In this document: positions 1-11,426 of the stretch, one piece after another
Position numbering within the stretch: position 1 is the first letter of the stretch
Layout of the letters: the number at the start of each line of letters is the position of its first letter
DNA from: Dendrobium chrysotoxum
Taxonomy: Eukaryota; Streptophyta; Magnoliopsida; Asparagales; Orchidaceae
NCBI GenBank assembly: GCA_019925795.1
Contig: CM034304.1
Coordinates: 21,902,228-21,966,227, forward strand
Direction of reading: 5' to 3'
DNA length: 64,000 nt
Program-made: the position numbers and the translations under genes
Notes under the pieces: model-generated
Databases searched by the model: none
Seen by the model: the letters and a program-made list of their open reading frames with translations, nothing else
Told to the model about the DNA's origin: nothing

Positions 1-10
1 ATTCGCAACA

Positions 11-24
11 ATCTCCCCCTTTTG
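11..24 (-). other. Polypurine tract of Sirevirus A
   Basis: On the minus strand AAAAAGGGGGAGAT lies directly upstream of the TGTTG that opens the 3' LTR. It would prime plus-strand DNA synthesis. A second, similar purine run (AAAAGAGGGAGTAG on the minus strand, about 176-190) lies just upstream, in line with the repeated polypurine tracts known in Sireviruses. Confidence 0.7.
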
Positions 25-293
25 ATGATGGCAAACATTTGTTAGTAATTCCAAATTTAATAAATAAATAATAAAGCCATAAAAACTAAGGAGTGCAATT
101 TTTATTAGCCAGGCGAATAGTACAAGAACACTGAACATTGATAATTCAAAATGTACAATGACCCAAAATACAAACTACTCCCTCTTTTGAGATCTCAAAA
201 AGGGGAAAACAACACATAGACACATAAAAAAATTGTACAAAACCAACACTAAAAATAGGAAAAGTAATCAAACTAGTAAAAAGGGGATCCTAA

Positions 294-1395
294 TCAGATG
301 GAGGAGGAGGTGGTGGTGTCTGAAACAGACTGTGGAGGGTGGCAAACGGTTCTCCAAACCAGGCCATGTCCTAGTCGTGTTGCTGCTACTGGTGGGCTAC
401 GTAGGCAGTAAAATGGTTCATATCCTCAGCATGCTGCTGCCCCTGGGCAATCACGTAGGAGTCAAAGCATGCCTCCCACTAGTCAAACTCATACACCAGG
501 TGATCTAACGGTGATTCTATATGGAGAGGAGCAGGAGCAGCTTCTTCCTCTTCTCCCTCAATATCCGTGCTAGGCTCTGGATGAAGTCGAGTACTGTGAA
601 GAACATGGAAGGAGTTGTTAGAGTAGAAGGAAGGAGGGACATTTGCTGGCACTGGATATTACAGATTATATTTTATTTCAAGAGTATAGGTAATAAGGTA
701 TCCTAAGGCTAGATTAGGATGTCTCCTGTGGCTCGAATCCCTAATGCCAATGAGGTGTTCAATTTAGCAAAATATGAGATTGGTAGCATTGAAATCGTAA
801 TGATCCATGATGTAGTAGGTAGTGATGGAGAGCAAGGGGGTAATATAGATACGGTCCCCAGCCTTCGGAATGATAGAGGAGCGAAGGACATGCTGGGTTA
901 TCCTAGCATCCTTAACTAAGGAAGAGCAGGCATTATCATGGTATGGTGCATTGGTGCATTGGTGTTCCTAAGAGTGTGATTGGCGACACTCTAGTTAAAG
1001 TCAGGGTCAGAGGACAAAAGATGGAGCTTATCGCTAGTAATGGACAGTTGGAGAATATCATGAAAGTCCTGGGTAGTTAATTCTACGGGGCGACGATGAA
1101 CATAATAGTGGAGGGCGGTGTAAGAAGAATCGAAGCAAAGATTCTCAAAGAAAATACGGAGAAGCTCAGTGCTAAATAAAAATGCAAGAGTCAGAATAAA
1201 AGTGAGGTAGGTGTGAGCGAAAAGGTCCAGTACCAAATATATGAGAATGCATGGATTCATAATTTTTGACTGAGTGATCCCCACATCAAGATAGCGCTAG
1301 AAGGTAGCCTCATCGGCTGCATCAGAAAAGTGGGGATTAACACTCCCCTAGGAGGAACTAGTATACTGTTGCCTAGATCTCTTGCCACTAGCCAT
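294..1395 (-). pseudogene. Accessory ORF (env-position ORF) of Sirevirus A, broken
   Basis: The ATG at 1395 opens with MASGKRSRQQY and the frame can be followed, through several stops, to a proline-rich end (PPPPPSD, stop at 294-296). The best preserved stretch is the 97 codons 1284-991, with LFAHTYLTFILTLAF and a later YYVHRRPVELT. The same protein is recognisable in element B (10126-9919) and element G (57594 onward), so it was a real gene of this family. Its position between pol and the 3' LTR is where some Sireviruses carry an envelope-like ORF. I see no convincing signal peptide or fusion peptide. The pattern of a short helical block, then an E/R-F-F segment, then a second conserved block resembles the 'putative plant transposon protein' domain found in other plant LTR elements, but that is a guess. 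The function is unknown. Confidence 0.6.
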
Positions 1396-1476
1396 AAGAA
1401 GAGGATTGAGTAAGGATAGAAAGAAAGTGTGGTGGAAAAATGGTGGAAATCAGCTGTTTAAATAGAAAATGGCCAT

Positions 1477-1868
1477 ATCGTCCAGGATGATCATAGGATC
1501 GTTCAGGATGATAGAAGCAATAATTGTGTCCAGGATGATTGGTCAAAAAGGCGATCGAATCATCCAGGATGATCAGATATCGTCCAGGATGATTAGACAC
1601 AAGAGATCATCCCAAGAGTCAGGCTTGATGACTTTTGACTAAAGGTATCATCCAAGATGATTAGGTGGATCGTCCAGGATGATATGCAATAAATGAATCA
1701 GACGGGCCGAATTCAAATCATCCAACTACTGCTACATGGATCGTCCAGGACAATGAGGTGTATCATCCAGGATGATCATCAATAATTGGTGTATATCAGC
1801 CGTTGGATCAGGATGGGGATGATTTGATCATATCATCCAAGTCGATATAGGAATTGTCCAGGATGATG
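1477..1868. repeat. Quasi-palindrome array upstream of accessory ORF (element A)
   Basis: About eleven copies of ATCRTCCAGGATGATY are scattered here, for example at 1477-1492, 1497-1512, 1559-1574, 1579-1594, 1647-1662, 1668-1683 and 1762-1777. The outer ATCATCC/GGATGAT halves are inverted repeats around one central A or T. Spacing is irregular, unlike a tandem satellite. The array lies in the non-coding gap between pol and the accessory ORF start at 1395, on its upstream side. The same core fills the LTR of this element. Confidence 0.85.
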
Positions 1869-2368
1869 TGACCAAAAAAATGAAAAAGGATGAAGGATGG
1901 AGAGGAATGATCAGGAAACCTAAAACACAAAAAAAATCAAATCAGAGAAAAAGAAAAAAAAGAATAAAAATAAAGAAATAATACCAAAAACACAAAATTT
2001 TTTTTGGATGAATCTGCTCTAGTAAATCAGAATTTTTCCTTGATTTTCAATTCAAAGCCAATAAGAAGAAATTAATGGGCTGAAATCTAGAAAAGTTGGA
2101 AAATCAATTTTTGTAACTCCTACCTCGGACACCTTACATGTTCAAATTCCTTTCAAACAGAAATCTAATTCAGAAGAAAAGAAATTAGATAAGAAAAGTG
2201 ATCCTTTCAAACTTCATTCCAGAAAAATATTTGATAAAATAGTATTACAAATTAAAGAACCAGCAATCATAATTTTTAATCTCAAGTGTTTGAATATATT
2301 AAAAGATACATGAATTCTTCTGAGATTTTTTTAAAGATTTGAAAGATGAGGAAGCTTATTTCTTTGTG

Positions 2369-2540
2369 GGCTCATTTTGTGTCTCTTTTTCAATTATTTG
2401 GCACACTTTACGCATCTTTTGATTTTGATACACATTTTATATCTTTTCAATTTTATTGGCGAACATTGCGCATCTTTTTAGTTGGGCTCAATTTGTGCCT
2501 CTTTTTTTTTGTTGATTGGCACACTTTATGCATCTTTTAC
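2369..2540 (-). repeat. Short tandem repeat in the pol-accessory ORF gap (element A)
   Basis: Plus-strand text alternates blocks such as GGGCTCATTTTGTG-CTCTTTT and TGGCACACTTTACGCATCTTTT. The GCATCTTTT block recurs at about 2412, 2471 and 2529, roughly every 59 bases. The same blocks occur at the matching place in element B (11104-11270), so the repeat was part of the parent element. Confidence 0.65.
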
Positions 2541-2599
2541 AAGCTTACTTTCTTTCAAAATCTCTAAAAGTCTCTCAGTTATGATATTATCTTCCAGAT

Positions 2600-3185
2600 A
2601 TAAGAGAAGAAAAATTTACTCTCTTAGATAAGGAAAAGTAAAACACAAAACAGAACCATTCTCATATGATAAATACAATCACTCGATTAAGAAAACATAA
2701 AAGTGATTCAATGATTTAGAACACTACTCTTATGAGATAGATTCCTGTAGGAAGATAAAATAGATCGTTATTTCAAAGTCTAACTTTTAAATTTTGAAAA
2801 AGATTTTTATCCAAAAGGAATAATACACCATTAAAGGAGTTAGAGGAAGAGAAGCAATCATCAATATTTCTTCCCTTTAACTATTTCAGAGGAGTCAATC
2901 ACTGCTTACAAGCTTCCAAATAAAAATAAGAAAAAACTCTCAGTCAGAAATCCAGTTTATCAGAAGTAGTGAGCAGTGATCTGATTGTAAAGAAAATAAA
3001 AAGTAAATCAAAATCCAAGAAGAAAGCTCATAAAAAGAAATAACCAAATCTGATAAGTAAATCAAACAAATAAAAATCAGTAGGAAAATAAATGACCTAA
3101 AAAGAAATAGATAATCAAATTAACCAAAAGCTAAAAGAAAATTAAAAAAATAGAATATTCAGAAATCAGCAATCATCAGATTCAT
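2600..3185. other. AT-rich non-coding part of Sirevirus A
   Basis: This stretch lies between the end of RNase H and the short tandem repeat. It has no sustained reading frame and is very A-rich on the plus strand. Parts of it align by eye with 11310-11410 and 13760-14160 of element B, so it is element sequence rather than host DNA. Confidence 0.5.
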
Positions 3186-3189
3186 GCAT

Positions 3190-4860
3190 TTATGTCAATC
3201 AACCACAATCTAGTCCTTAAAATACTGAATGTATTAAAGGCCAGTGATTTAGTAAAGATGTCAGCCAGTTAGTTTTCATATGCTACATGGTGTAACTCAA
3301 TATCCCCTTTTATAACATGGTCCTTAATGAAGTGATGCCTTATACCAATGTGTTTAGTCCTTGAATGTTGGATAGGATTCTTAGAGATGTAGATGGCACT
3401 AGTGTTATCACAGAGAAGTGAAATTGTCCCAACAGGTAATCCTAAATCTAGAATTAGTTGCTTTAACCAAAGGATTTGGACCACATAACTTCCTAAGGCA
3501 ATGTACTCAGCTTCAGTAGTAGAAAGTGCAAAAGAGTTTTATTTTTTACTAGACCAGGAGACTAAAGATTATCTTATGAATTGGAAAGTTCCAGAAGTGA
3601 TCTTTCTATCCACCCTACATCCTGTAAAATCAGAATCAGAATATCTAATAATCTCAAAAGAAGTGATGTGCCTAGGATACCAGATTCCTAAGTTTTGGGT
3701 CCCTAAGAGATATCTAAGGATTCTCTTAACTACAGTCAGGTGGGATTCTTTAAGATTAGCTTAAAATCTAGCACAAAGATAAACACTAAATATGATATCA
3801 GGTCGGCTAACAGTCAGGTATAGCAGTGATCCAATTATTCCTTTGTACTTCTTCTAATCAACAGATTTTTCATTTGAATCCTTATCTAACTGAACAGTGG
3901 AACTCATGGGAGTGTTGATTGGCTTAACTTTATCCATTTTATATTTCTTCAAGATGTCCTTAGTGTATTTTGATTGATTAAGAAATATGCCATCATCAAT
4001 TTGCCTTATGCTAAACCCTAAAAAGTAAGATAATTCTCCCATCATACTCATCTCAAATTCTTTACCCATTGTCTTAGAGAAATCATCACATAAGGTTTTA
4101 TTAGAAGATCCAAAAAGTATATCATCAACATTAATCTGGACAATGAGTAAATCATCTCCTACTTTCCTCAAAAAAAGGGTAGTGTCTACGCTCCCCTTAA
4201 CAAACTCTCTTTCTTGTAGGAATGTGCTAAGCCTCTCATACGAAGCTCTGGGTGCCTGTTTCAATCCATATAAGGCCTTTTTTAATTTGTAAACATGATT
4301 CAGATATTGGAAACTCTCAAAACCTGGGAGTTGTTCTTTAAAGATATCTTCCTTTATTATCCCATTTAAAAAGGCACTCTTGACATCCATTTGAAGCTTA
4401 AATCCCTTATAACAAGCAAAGGCAAGTAGCACCCTAATGGCTTCCAATATAGCTACGGGGACAAAGGTCTCCTCAAAATCTATCCCTTCTATTTAGTTAT
4501 ACCCCTTAGCCACTAATCTTGCCTTATTTCTAACTACCACAACAGAATCATTCATTTTATTCTTAAAGACCCATTTAGTTCCCACTACACTTTGATTCTT
4601 AGGTATTTCTACTAGCTCCCAAACATCATTCCTCATAAATTGGTTCAGTTCTTCTTGCATAGCTAAGATCCAAAATTTATCAGAAAGGGCTTGATTGATA
4701 TTGGTGGGTTCAGTCATTAAGATAAAGGTAGAATGGTTTACTTTCTTCCTAAGCCCATGCCTAGTTCTAACACCTTCAAAAGGGTCTCCTAAGATTAGTT
4801 CTTTAGGATGACTTGAAGAATATCTCCAATCTCTAGGCAAAATATATTGAGGTTCTACCC
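3190..4860 (-). pseudogene. Reverse transcriptase and RNase H of Sirevirus A pol, broken
   Basis: The RT begins around 4840 with a NINQALSDKFWILAMQEEL-type segment and continues in the 4447-3854 frame, with MDVKSAFLNG, a YGLKQAPRA block and the catalytic block INVDDILFGS (about 4145). The usual YVDD is changed to NVDD. RNase H follows at about 3560-3190, with a CDNTSAI motif near 3410 and the tail LADIFTKSLAF. Together they copy RNA into DNA and remove the RNA template. Stops and frame changes at about 4490, 3850 and 3500 break the ORF. It belongs to one gag-pol reading unit with the PR-INT region upstream. Confidence 0.88.
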
Positions 4861-6185
4861 TTTCCTCCAGATTTGTATTTTCTACTCCTTGGATAATCTC
4901 TCATATTTCCTCTTCTTCCTTAGCTCTAAACCCCTTAGGATCAGATTCATCAAACACTACATGAGTAGGCTCCTACACCACCAATGTCCTCTTGTTAAAC
5001 ACTCTAAAAGATTTCCCAACACTTGAATATCCTAAGAACACTCCTTCATCAGATTTTGGGTCAAATTATTCTAAGGATGATTTCCCATTATTTAGAATGA
5101 AAACCTTATAGCTAAAGACATGGAGGTGGGATAGGTTTGGAGTTCTACCCTTAATGATCTCATAGAGTGTCTTATTTAATTTAGATCTAACATTCACCCT
5201 ATTCAACACATAACAGGCTGTGTTCACCTCTTCTTCCCAAAAGTATTTTGGAAGTGAATACTCAGCAAGCCTGGCTCTAACGGCTTCAACTAAGGTCCTG
5301 TTCTTCCTTTCAGTTGCCCTATTCTACTGAAGGGTCATAGGAGCTGAAAAGTTGTGGCTAATCCCATGCTCCTCATAGAATATTCCAAATCTCATATTTT
5401 TAAACTCTCCACCATGTCACTATGAATGGTCAAAATCTCACAACTTAACTTCTTCTGAATCCAAGTGGAGAAGGATTTAAATTCATCAAATGACTCATCT
5501 TTATGTGACAGAAATCTAATCTAAGTGAACCTCAAGTAGTCATCGATAATCATAAATCCATAGACTTTTCCCCCTAAGCTGGCAGTGCTAATGGGTCCAA
5601 AGAGATCCATGTGAAGGACTTCTAAAGGTATGAAGGTTATGATGTTCTTAATGGAGTGGAAAGAGTCCCTAATTTACAGGCATCACACAGGTGGTCCTTA
5701 GTGAACTTAAGCTTGGGGACTCCTCTAACTAGGTCCTTTTGGGTGACTCTTCTAAGAGTTTTCATACTGGCATGATATAACTCCTATGCCATAGCCAAGA
5801 CTCATCATCAGCAGTTTTCAAGCAAAATGATACAACACTCTCAATATTATTTAAATCAAGCATACAAACGTTATTGATCCTCTTGCCCTGCAAAATAATA
5901 TTATTATTTAAGCTGATAATGCAAGTGTTTGCCAGAAACTTTATACTGAATCTTTTGTCACAGAGTTGACTGATGCTGAGTAGGTTGTGTTTCAATCCAT
6001 CTACAAGTAAAATATTTTCAATCAAAAGGTTCTTGGAGTTTTTGATTATACCTGCGCCCACCACTTTCCTGGTGGTGTTGTCTCCAAGAGTGACCTCGCG
6101 TCCAGCCCTGGCCTCCAGCAAAATGAATTGATTTGTATCTCCAATCATATGCCTTGAGCATCTGTTGTCCAGATACCACATGCTC
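4860..6185 (-). pseudogene. Protease and integrase of Sirevirus A pol, broken
   Basis: The protease-proximal segment reads WYLDNRCSRHMIGD near 6180. Copia proteases normally have LDSGCSRHMTGD here, so the D-S-G catalytic triplet is D-N-R. After this comes the integrase zinc-finger region (about 5830-5690), a core interrupted by many stops, and a well preserved C-terminal half (about 5340-5000) with NRATERKNRTLVEAVRARL, YVLNRVNVRSKLN and DEGVFLGYSS. The integrase would insert the cDNA into the genome. In-frame stops and frameshifts throughout make it non-functional. Confidence 0.82.
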
Positions 6186-6222
6186 TAATGAGGTCTTGTG
6201 TGAGAGCACCCCTACAAAATCA

Positions 6223-8031
6223 TCAAACGTTAGATTTAAGAACCCAAACATGTTTGGGTTTCTTTTTATGGAAATAAGAATGCAATACATGTATGTTATG
6301 CTGTGAATCATGCAATTTAGGCCTCCACACCCAATGTGTATTATAGTGAACAGTGCAGGTGTGGGAGATATGTCCTAATATGCCACAAAAGAAACATCTA
6401 ACATCAGGAAAAGGGTTAACTAATCTACGTGAGTGGGAGTGCCTCCTACTATATTTGGATGATACATGCTTTGATGATTTTGAATGAGATTCATCAAGTG
6501 ATGGAGGTTCATAAAATTCTATAAATATAGGAGGTGTTTCATTATTTTCAAATGCACTAATTTTTACACTTAAAAATTTATATTTCTTTTTAAGACTTAC
6601 AATTTCAAATTTCAATGCATGCTCTCTATTATCTAAATCCAATGTCATAGTGTCCAAATCTTTAAATGCTTTTTCTACATCAGCATATGATATTTTTAAA
6701 GAATCATGCTCAATAATTAATTTAGAATACTTTTTTTTTAATTCATCAAATTCATTAAGTAATGACATGTGATTGGTATCAAGTAAAGAATGATCCTTAA
6801 GTAAAACTTCATGCTCTTTTCGCAGGTTCAGGAGTTCCAATTTCAGGCTAGCATGCATTTTCTTAAGTTTCCTATATGATGAATGGATTTTCTCAGAAAC
6901 TTCAAGTAATTGATCGTAGGTTAGTTCACATGCCTCTTCTTGGTCAGACTGACCATGATGTTCATCCGCCATCAAACACAAGTTTGTAGTCTCCTCTTCA
7001 GCTTCAGTCTTAGAGGAGTAAGATGCAGAATCAGCCCAAAAAGCCTTTTGAAACCTTTTCTTATCCTTCCTGAGCTTGGGTTTCTCCTCACCCTTCTCCT
7101 TACTTGAGTGAGCCTTAAGTGTAGGACAATTAGTTTTTATATATTCTAGCTTCCTGCATTCAAAAAAAACTGTATCAGATGAAACTTTAGAATTTTTGTT
7201 ATTCTTACCTTTATTCTATTTCTGATAGTTCTTGTATTTTTTTTAGAAAGCTTTTGAATTACCTAGTGATTAAGGCAACATCATTAGTTTCAGACTTGAA
7301 AGAATCAGTCTCCGTATCGTTGGCCTTCAGTGCCACAATCTTCTCTTTCTTCTTCTCACTTGCATCAAGCTGCCTTTGGTTTACTCCTTACTTGTAAGCA
7401 ATTAGTGATCTATGTATGTTATCAATAGAATAATTATTCAAATCCTTGGATTCAATGATAGCAGTTATCTTGGCATCATAGGAAGAGGGCAAACATCTAT
7501 AGATTTTGTTAACTTTTTTACAGTTGGTGAGTTCTCTTCCAAAGGCATGTAGGGAGGTGACAATCTGTGTGAACCTAGTATATATTTTAGATATAGACTC
7601 ACTAGGTTTCATGCAAAAGAGTTCGTAGTCATGAAGCAAGTTGTTTAACCTAAATTGTTTAACTTCTGATGTGCCTTCATAAGTAATGCATAATCTATCC
7701 TAAATTTCTTTACCAGTTGTGTAAGTAGAGACATATATGTAATCCTCAGATTTTAATGCATAAAAAAATAGTTCAAGCATTTTGCATTCAGTTGTGCTAA
7801 GTCACGATCATCAAATGTTCATTTGGCAAAAGGAAGTTCAGTTTTAATACCATTAACAAGTCTAAAAGGAGCTTCATAACCATTTTTAACAAGCATCCAC
7901 ATGCGATAATCTATAGGTTGTAAAAAGGTGGACATACGAGTTTTCTAGAAATTAAATGGTATGTTATCAAATAAGTGTGGACGAGTAACGGAATAACCTT
8001 CAGCGGTGTTTCTATTAGCAAAGTTAGCCAT
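6223..8031 (-). pseudogene. Gag of Sirevirus A, broken
   Basis: The start codon at 8031 opens MANFANRNTAEGYSVTRPHLF, the N-terminal copia gag domain, which runs to about 7390 with scattered stops. A degraded zinc knuckle follows near 7175. From about 6920 to 6520 there is a long heptad-rich coiled coil, free of stops (252-codon frame 6981-6223), and then an intact CCHC knuckle CFFCGILGHISHTC near 6390. Gag forms the particle and packages the RNA. A coiled coil between two knuckles is a Sirevirus hallmark. The matching gag of element B (26070-24450) has the same order. Confidence 0.82.
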
Positions 8032-8068
8032 GGATCAAATTTAAAAATTTTTCAAAACTTGATTTTAT

Positions 8069-8087
8069 GAATCCCGCTCTGATACTA
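8069..8087 (-). other. Primer binding site of Sirevirus A
   Basis: The minus strand reads TAGTATCAGAGCGGGATTC, close to the plant tRNA-Met primer site TGGTATCAGAGC. It starts two bases after the CA that ends the 5' LTR. This fixes element orientation and LTR boundary. Confidence 0.85.
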
Positions 8088-8089
8088 GT

Positions 8090-9918
8090 TGAAAGTTCGT
8101 TAGGGATGTAAAGCCCTTATAAACTAGCCCGAGGCTAACCAAGAGGGGGGGGGGGATGAATTGATAGTTTTAAAAATTCATGAGCAAAAATAATTTTGAA
8201 AACCTTTTTGAATGTTTTAAAATAATTACAATTTTGCGATGATGAAAAGATGTTTAACGAAATAACACAATAACTTTAATCACACGATCATCAATAAAAA
8301 GTAAAATACAAAAAATAATCAGAAAGAACACACCAGATTTTATAGTGGTTCGATCAACTTGACCTACGTCTACTCCTCGGAGCCTCCCCTCCATATAATG
8401 CACTAAAATAAAGTGACTCTCCTTCTGCTCCTACAGTAAGGCGGAGAAGCCTTTATAAAACTCTTTTTCACCAATCCGGTGAGGCAAAGAACCCAGACTC
8501 CTTTTGCTTCCTCCTAAAGAAGGCAGAGAACCTTACCTCATTTCACCTCCTCCTGAAGCAGGCAGAGAATCTTGATCTTCTTGTAGACAATCCTTCCCAT
8601 AAAGACACCAAGGGACAAGGGACGACAACTATAGATGATGACTCAAATCCTTACATGGAGTAACCTTTGTGAACACCTTATAAACTCCCCCTCACAAGAT
8701 CCTCTCTCTCTCTCCCAAGCTCTCCCTCTCCCTCTCAAGAATCTCTCAGGTGAGGACAGCAAAAAAAGATCTCAACAGTAGAAAGAATGAGACCTTAAGT
8801 AGAAGGGCTCAAAGATTACCCTAAATTTCAACTTACCGTTAAAGATCATCCAGGATGATCCTTTGATCATCCTATACGATCAGTGTAAATCAGACCCTTT
8901 TTTTCTAGATGATATGGTTCTTCTGGACAATTAGAAGATGTGGTTTGTTCTGATCGTCCGGGATGATTTTGCGATCGTCCTAAATGATTAGTTTAAAATC
9001 AGAATATCATCCAGAGGACAGTTCGGGTCATCCAGGAGAAAAGCCTAAATGATCTATAGAGGATGACTTGATCGTCCAGGATGATATACATATCGTCCTG
9101 TACGATTAGTTCAAAATTATCCAAAATCATCTGGCACACAGTTCAGGTCATACAAAAAAACCATATTGGATTATTTCAAAATGACTTGATCGTCCAGGAT
9201 GATATTGCTATCATCCCGTAGGATTAGTTCAAAAATGGGAATATCGTCTTGCAGACAGTTTAGGTCATCCAGGTGAAATGCACTAGACAGTCAGGATTTC
9301 TAATTAATCATCCAGGATGATCTTGTGATGATCCAGGATGATATGATCGAATCAATCAAATCTTAATTACTTTCCATAATCACCTGACTCATTTTGACAT
9401 AATTGTAATGAATTATCCAGGATGATACATGTATCGTCCAGGATGATCAGACCAAAATACAAAAAATAAAAACTTGCCTAACTTAGTCTGGCAGCTGAGA
9501 ATTTCTGATTTGAGCATATCATCCTATATGATGGGTATATTGTCCATGACGATCTGCTTAATCAGACCAACTTAACACAGCTATCCTAATTAGGGTTTCT
9601 ATTTTCAATGGATCGTTCAGGACGATATAAATATCATCCAGGATGATTTGAATAAAATTGGATCAGAAACTCTAAGTCACTAAAACTCTCTCCCTGAGTG
9701 TATGTGTGCAAGGTTACTTAGCTTGGGGATCTATTACATTACACTTGACTCAAGAAGATGAAAAATTACATTAAACATAAAACACAAACAGACTGACTCG
9801 ATCTTGAGCTGGCTTGAATTGTAACTGATCTTATGAACCTGAAAGGTTAGGCACTCAAACAGAAATAGAAATATTTGATATCATCAAAATCATAATCCTT
9901 GAATCCAGATTCACAACA
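8090..9918 (-). repeat. 5' LTR of Sirevirus A (1829 bp)
   Basis: On the minus strand the LTR opens TGTTGTGAATC at 9918 and ends CTTTCA at 8090, giving the TG...CA termini. It is flanked by the PBS on one side and element B on the other. Near its inner end is the Sirevirus motif CTAGCCCGAGGCTAACC followed by a run of 11 G (8145-8155). A block of about 45-bp repeats with GGCAGAGAA lies at about 8420-8580. The outer part (8840-9655) is packed with quasi-palindromes. Element B (26130-27779) and element G (to 60892) have LTRs with the same layout. Confidence 0.86.
8840..9655. repeat. Quasi-palindrome array in the LTR of element A
   Basis: More than a dozen copies of ATCRTCCAGGATGAT and derivatives (TCCTATACGAT, TCCTGTACGAT, CCCGTAGGAT) occur, for example near 8845, 9070, 9190, 9310, 9415, 9432, 9610 and 9635. 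Most are separated by 20-60 bases. The dominant core TCCAGGA matches the second array of this element at 1477-1868. They lie on the upstream side of the LTR in element orientation, where U3 promoter signals normally sit. Confidence 0.85.
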
Positions 9919-10126
9919 AGGGTGAGGATGAAACTAAGAGTTGTGTGGGCAAAAAGATCGGGTACCTGAAAGTTTAAAATCTCTTGATTGATGATTTTGG
10001 ATGGGATAATTCCAGCAATTTTATAATAATTAAAAGCCATTTCATTAGCTTTTTCAGTAAATTTAGGATCAATAGTGTGCTTAGAGGAACTACTAGTAAG
10101 TGTTCAGGAGCATTTTCTACTAGCCA
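9919..10126 (-). pseudogene. Accessory ORF of Sirevirus B, 5' fragment
   Basis: The ATG at 10126 opens MASRKCS, then a stop, then SSSKHTIDPKFTEKANEMAF and NQEILNFQVPDLFAHTTLSF, matching the accessory proteins of A (LFAHTYLTFILTLAF) and G (NFQVLSLFDSTMFQFILTLAF). It is cut after the ILTL motif by insertion of element A. Across the three copies this N-terminal block is the best conserved part. Confidence 0.65.
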
Positions 10127-10219
10127 TTTTAAGGGATTAGAGTGTAAGAGGAAAGTAAAGGATGAGAGGATTGAAATGGTGTGAAGAAAGTGAAGAACTT
10201 CTACTATTTATATAGGAAT

Positions 10220-10610
10220 TGTAAGATCATACAGTACGATCATGAAATTGTACTAAACAATCATGTGCAATCAATTCATCCAGACGATTAGTCAAAAAAA
10301 GGTGGTCTTATCATATAGTATGATCAAACATCGTACTGGATGATTAGAGAGAGCATTCATCCCAAGGAGTTACCCTGTACGATCGTTGACTTATATGATC
10401 ATACGGCACGAACAGGTGGATCATAAAGTATGATATATAATTAAAAAATGTACCGACTAAATTCAATTTATCCAGTGGTTCCTACCATGTGGATCCTACA
10501 GTATGATGAAATTCTATAGTACGATCAACAATAATTAATCCATATTTATCGTTGGATGTGCTGTAATCAGAGATTTGATATTTTATAAAAATCATCCAGT
10601 ACGATTCAGA
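10220..10610. repeat. Quasi-palindrome array upstream of accessory ORF (element B)
   Basis: Copies include GATCATACAGTACGATCATG (about 10221), TCATATAGTATGATCA, ATCGTACTGGATGATTAG, TCATAAAGTATGATA and ATCCAGTACGATT (about 10591). The core is TACAGTA/TACTGTA-like instead of the TCCAGGA of element A. Placement is the same: just upstream of the accessory ORF. Confidence 0.78.
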
Positions 10611-11103
10611 TGTGAGCAAAAATTGGAAAAATTAAAGGATAGAATGTGATGATGAGGAAGGGTCCAAAATAAAAACAAAATAAGAATAAAATAAATCAAA
10701 AACCAAGAAATAAAATAACCACAAAATAAACATGATCCATTGTATCAAATAAGAAAAATAACCACTTTTTTTAAGGAATTGATCAATAGTATCAAATAAA
10801 AATTTTACCTCATGCATTGACAATGCTAAAATTCAAAAAGTTTAGAAAATTGAATTTTGTCAACCCTAGCTCAGGCTCCTTACAGGTTAAAAGTCCTATT
10901 AAAATAAAAATCTTATATAGAAAATAAATTAGACTGGAAATGAGATCATTTCAAACTCCTTTTAGAAATATATCTAAAAGAATAGCATTGTAAAGTGATG
11001 AACCAGAAATTGTAATTTTCAAATTCAGGTGTAAACGATATCAATTGGCCCATGGATTTGTCTAAGATTTAAAGATTTGAAAGGAAGGGAAGCTAAATTA
11101 TTG

Positions 11104-11270
11104 TGGGCTCATTTTGTGCCTCTTTTATCCTTATTTGGCACACTTTTCACATCTTTTGATTTTGATACACTTTATGTATCTTTCAATTTTTGGTGTTCAT
11201 TGCGCATCTTTTTAGGTTTTGAGCTCATTTTATACCTCTTTTTTTTGCTTTTGCAAACTTGCTTCCTTTA
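11104..11270 (-). repeat. Short tandem repeat in the pol-accessory ORF gap (element B)
   Basis: The GGGCTCATTTTGTGCCTCTT, TTTGGCACACTTTTCACATC and ATTGCGCATCTTTTTAG blocks repeat as in element A (2369-2540), in the same order and orientation. Confidence 0.6.
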
Positions 11271-11408
11271 TAAATCTTTAAAAACTCATAGTTGTGAGGT
11301 TATCTTTTAAAAATAAGAAAAGAAGAACTCACTCTCTTATATAAGGAAAAGTAAACCACAAACCAAAACCTGATCCATCTGATATAGATAAACAGCTTGA
11401 TTAAGAAA

Positions 11409-11426
11409 ATTTGACATAGATTCATT
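11409..11426. repeat. Target-site duplication of the RTE LINE (left copy)
   Basis: The sequence ATTTGACATAGATTCATT is repeated exactly at 13746-13763 and flanks the LINE. Confidence 0.92.

Larger units (their letters stand above)
1..9918 (-). mobile_element. Sirevirus-type Ty1/copia retrotransposon A
   Basis: Read on the minus strand the element runs from the 5' LTR (8090-9918) through PBS, gag, pol and an accessory ORF to a polypurine tract at about 12-23; the 3' LTR starts at position 10 and leaves the window. Pol order is PR-INT-RT-RNase H, which defines Ty1/copia. A gag with a long coiled coil between two zinc-knuckle regions, an extra ORF after pol and a conserved G-run motif at the end of the LTR all point to the Sirevirus lineage. 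The 5' LTR begins TGTTGTGAATC and the visible start of the 3' LTR reads TGTTGCGAAT, so the two ends agree. It sits inside element B (junction 9918/9919). All ORFs carry stops or frameshifts, so this copy is defective. Confidence 0.88.

Noticed and set aside
719..919. A 66-codon plus-strand ORF
   Set aside because: It lies antisense to the accessory ORF of element A, whose minus-strand reading has matches in elements B and G.
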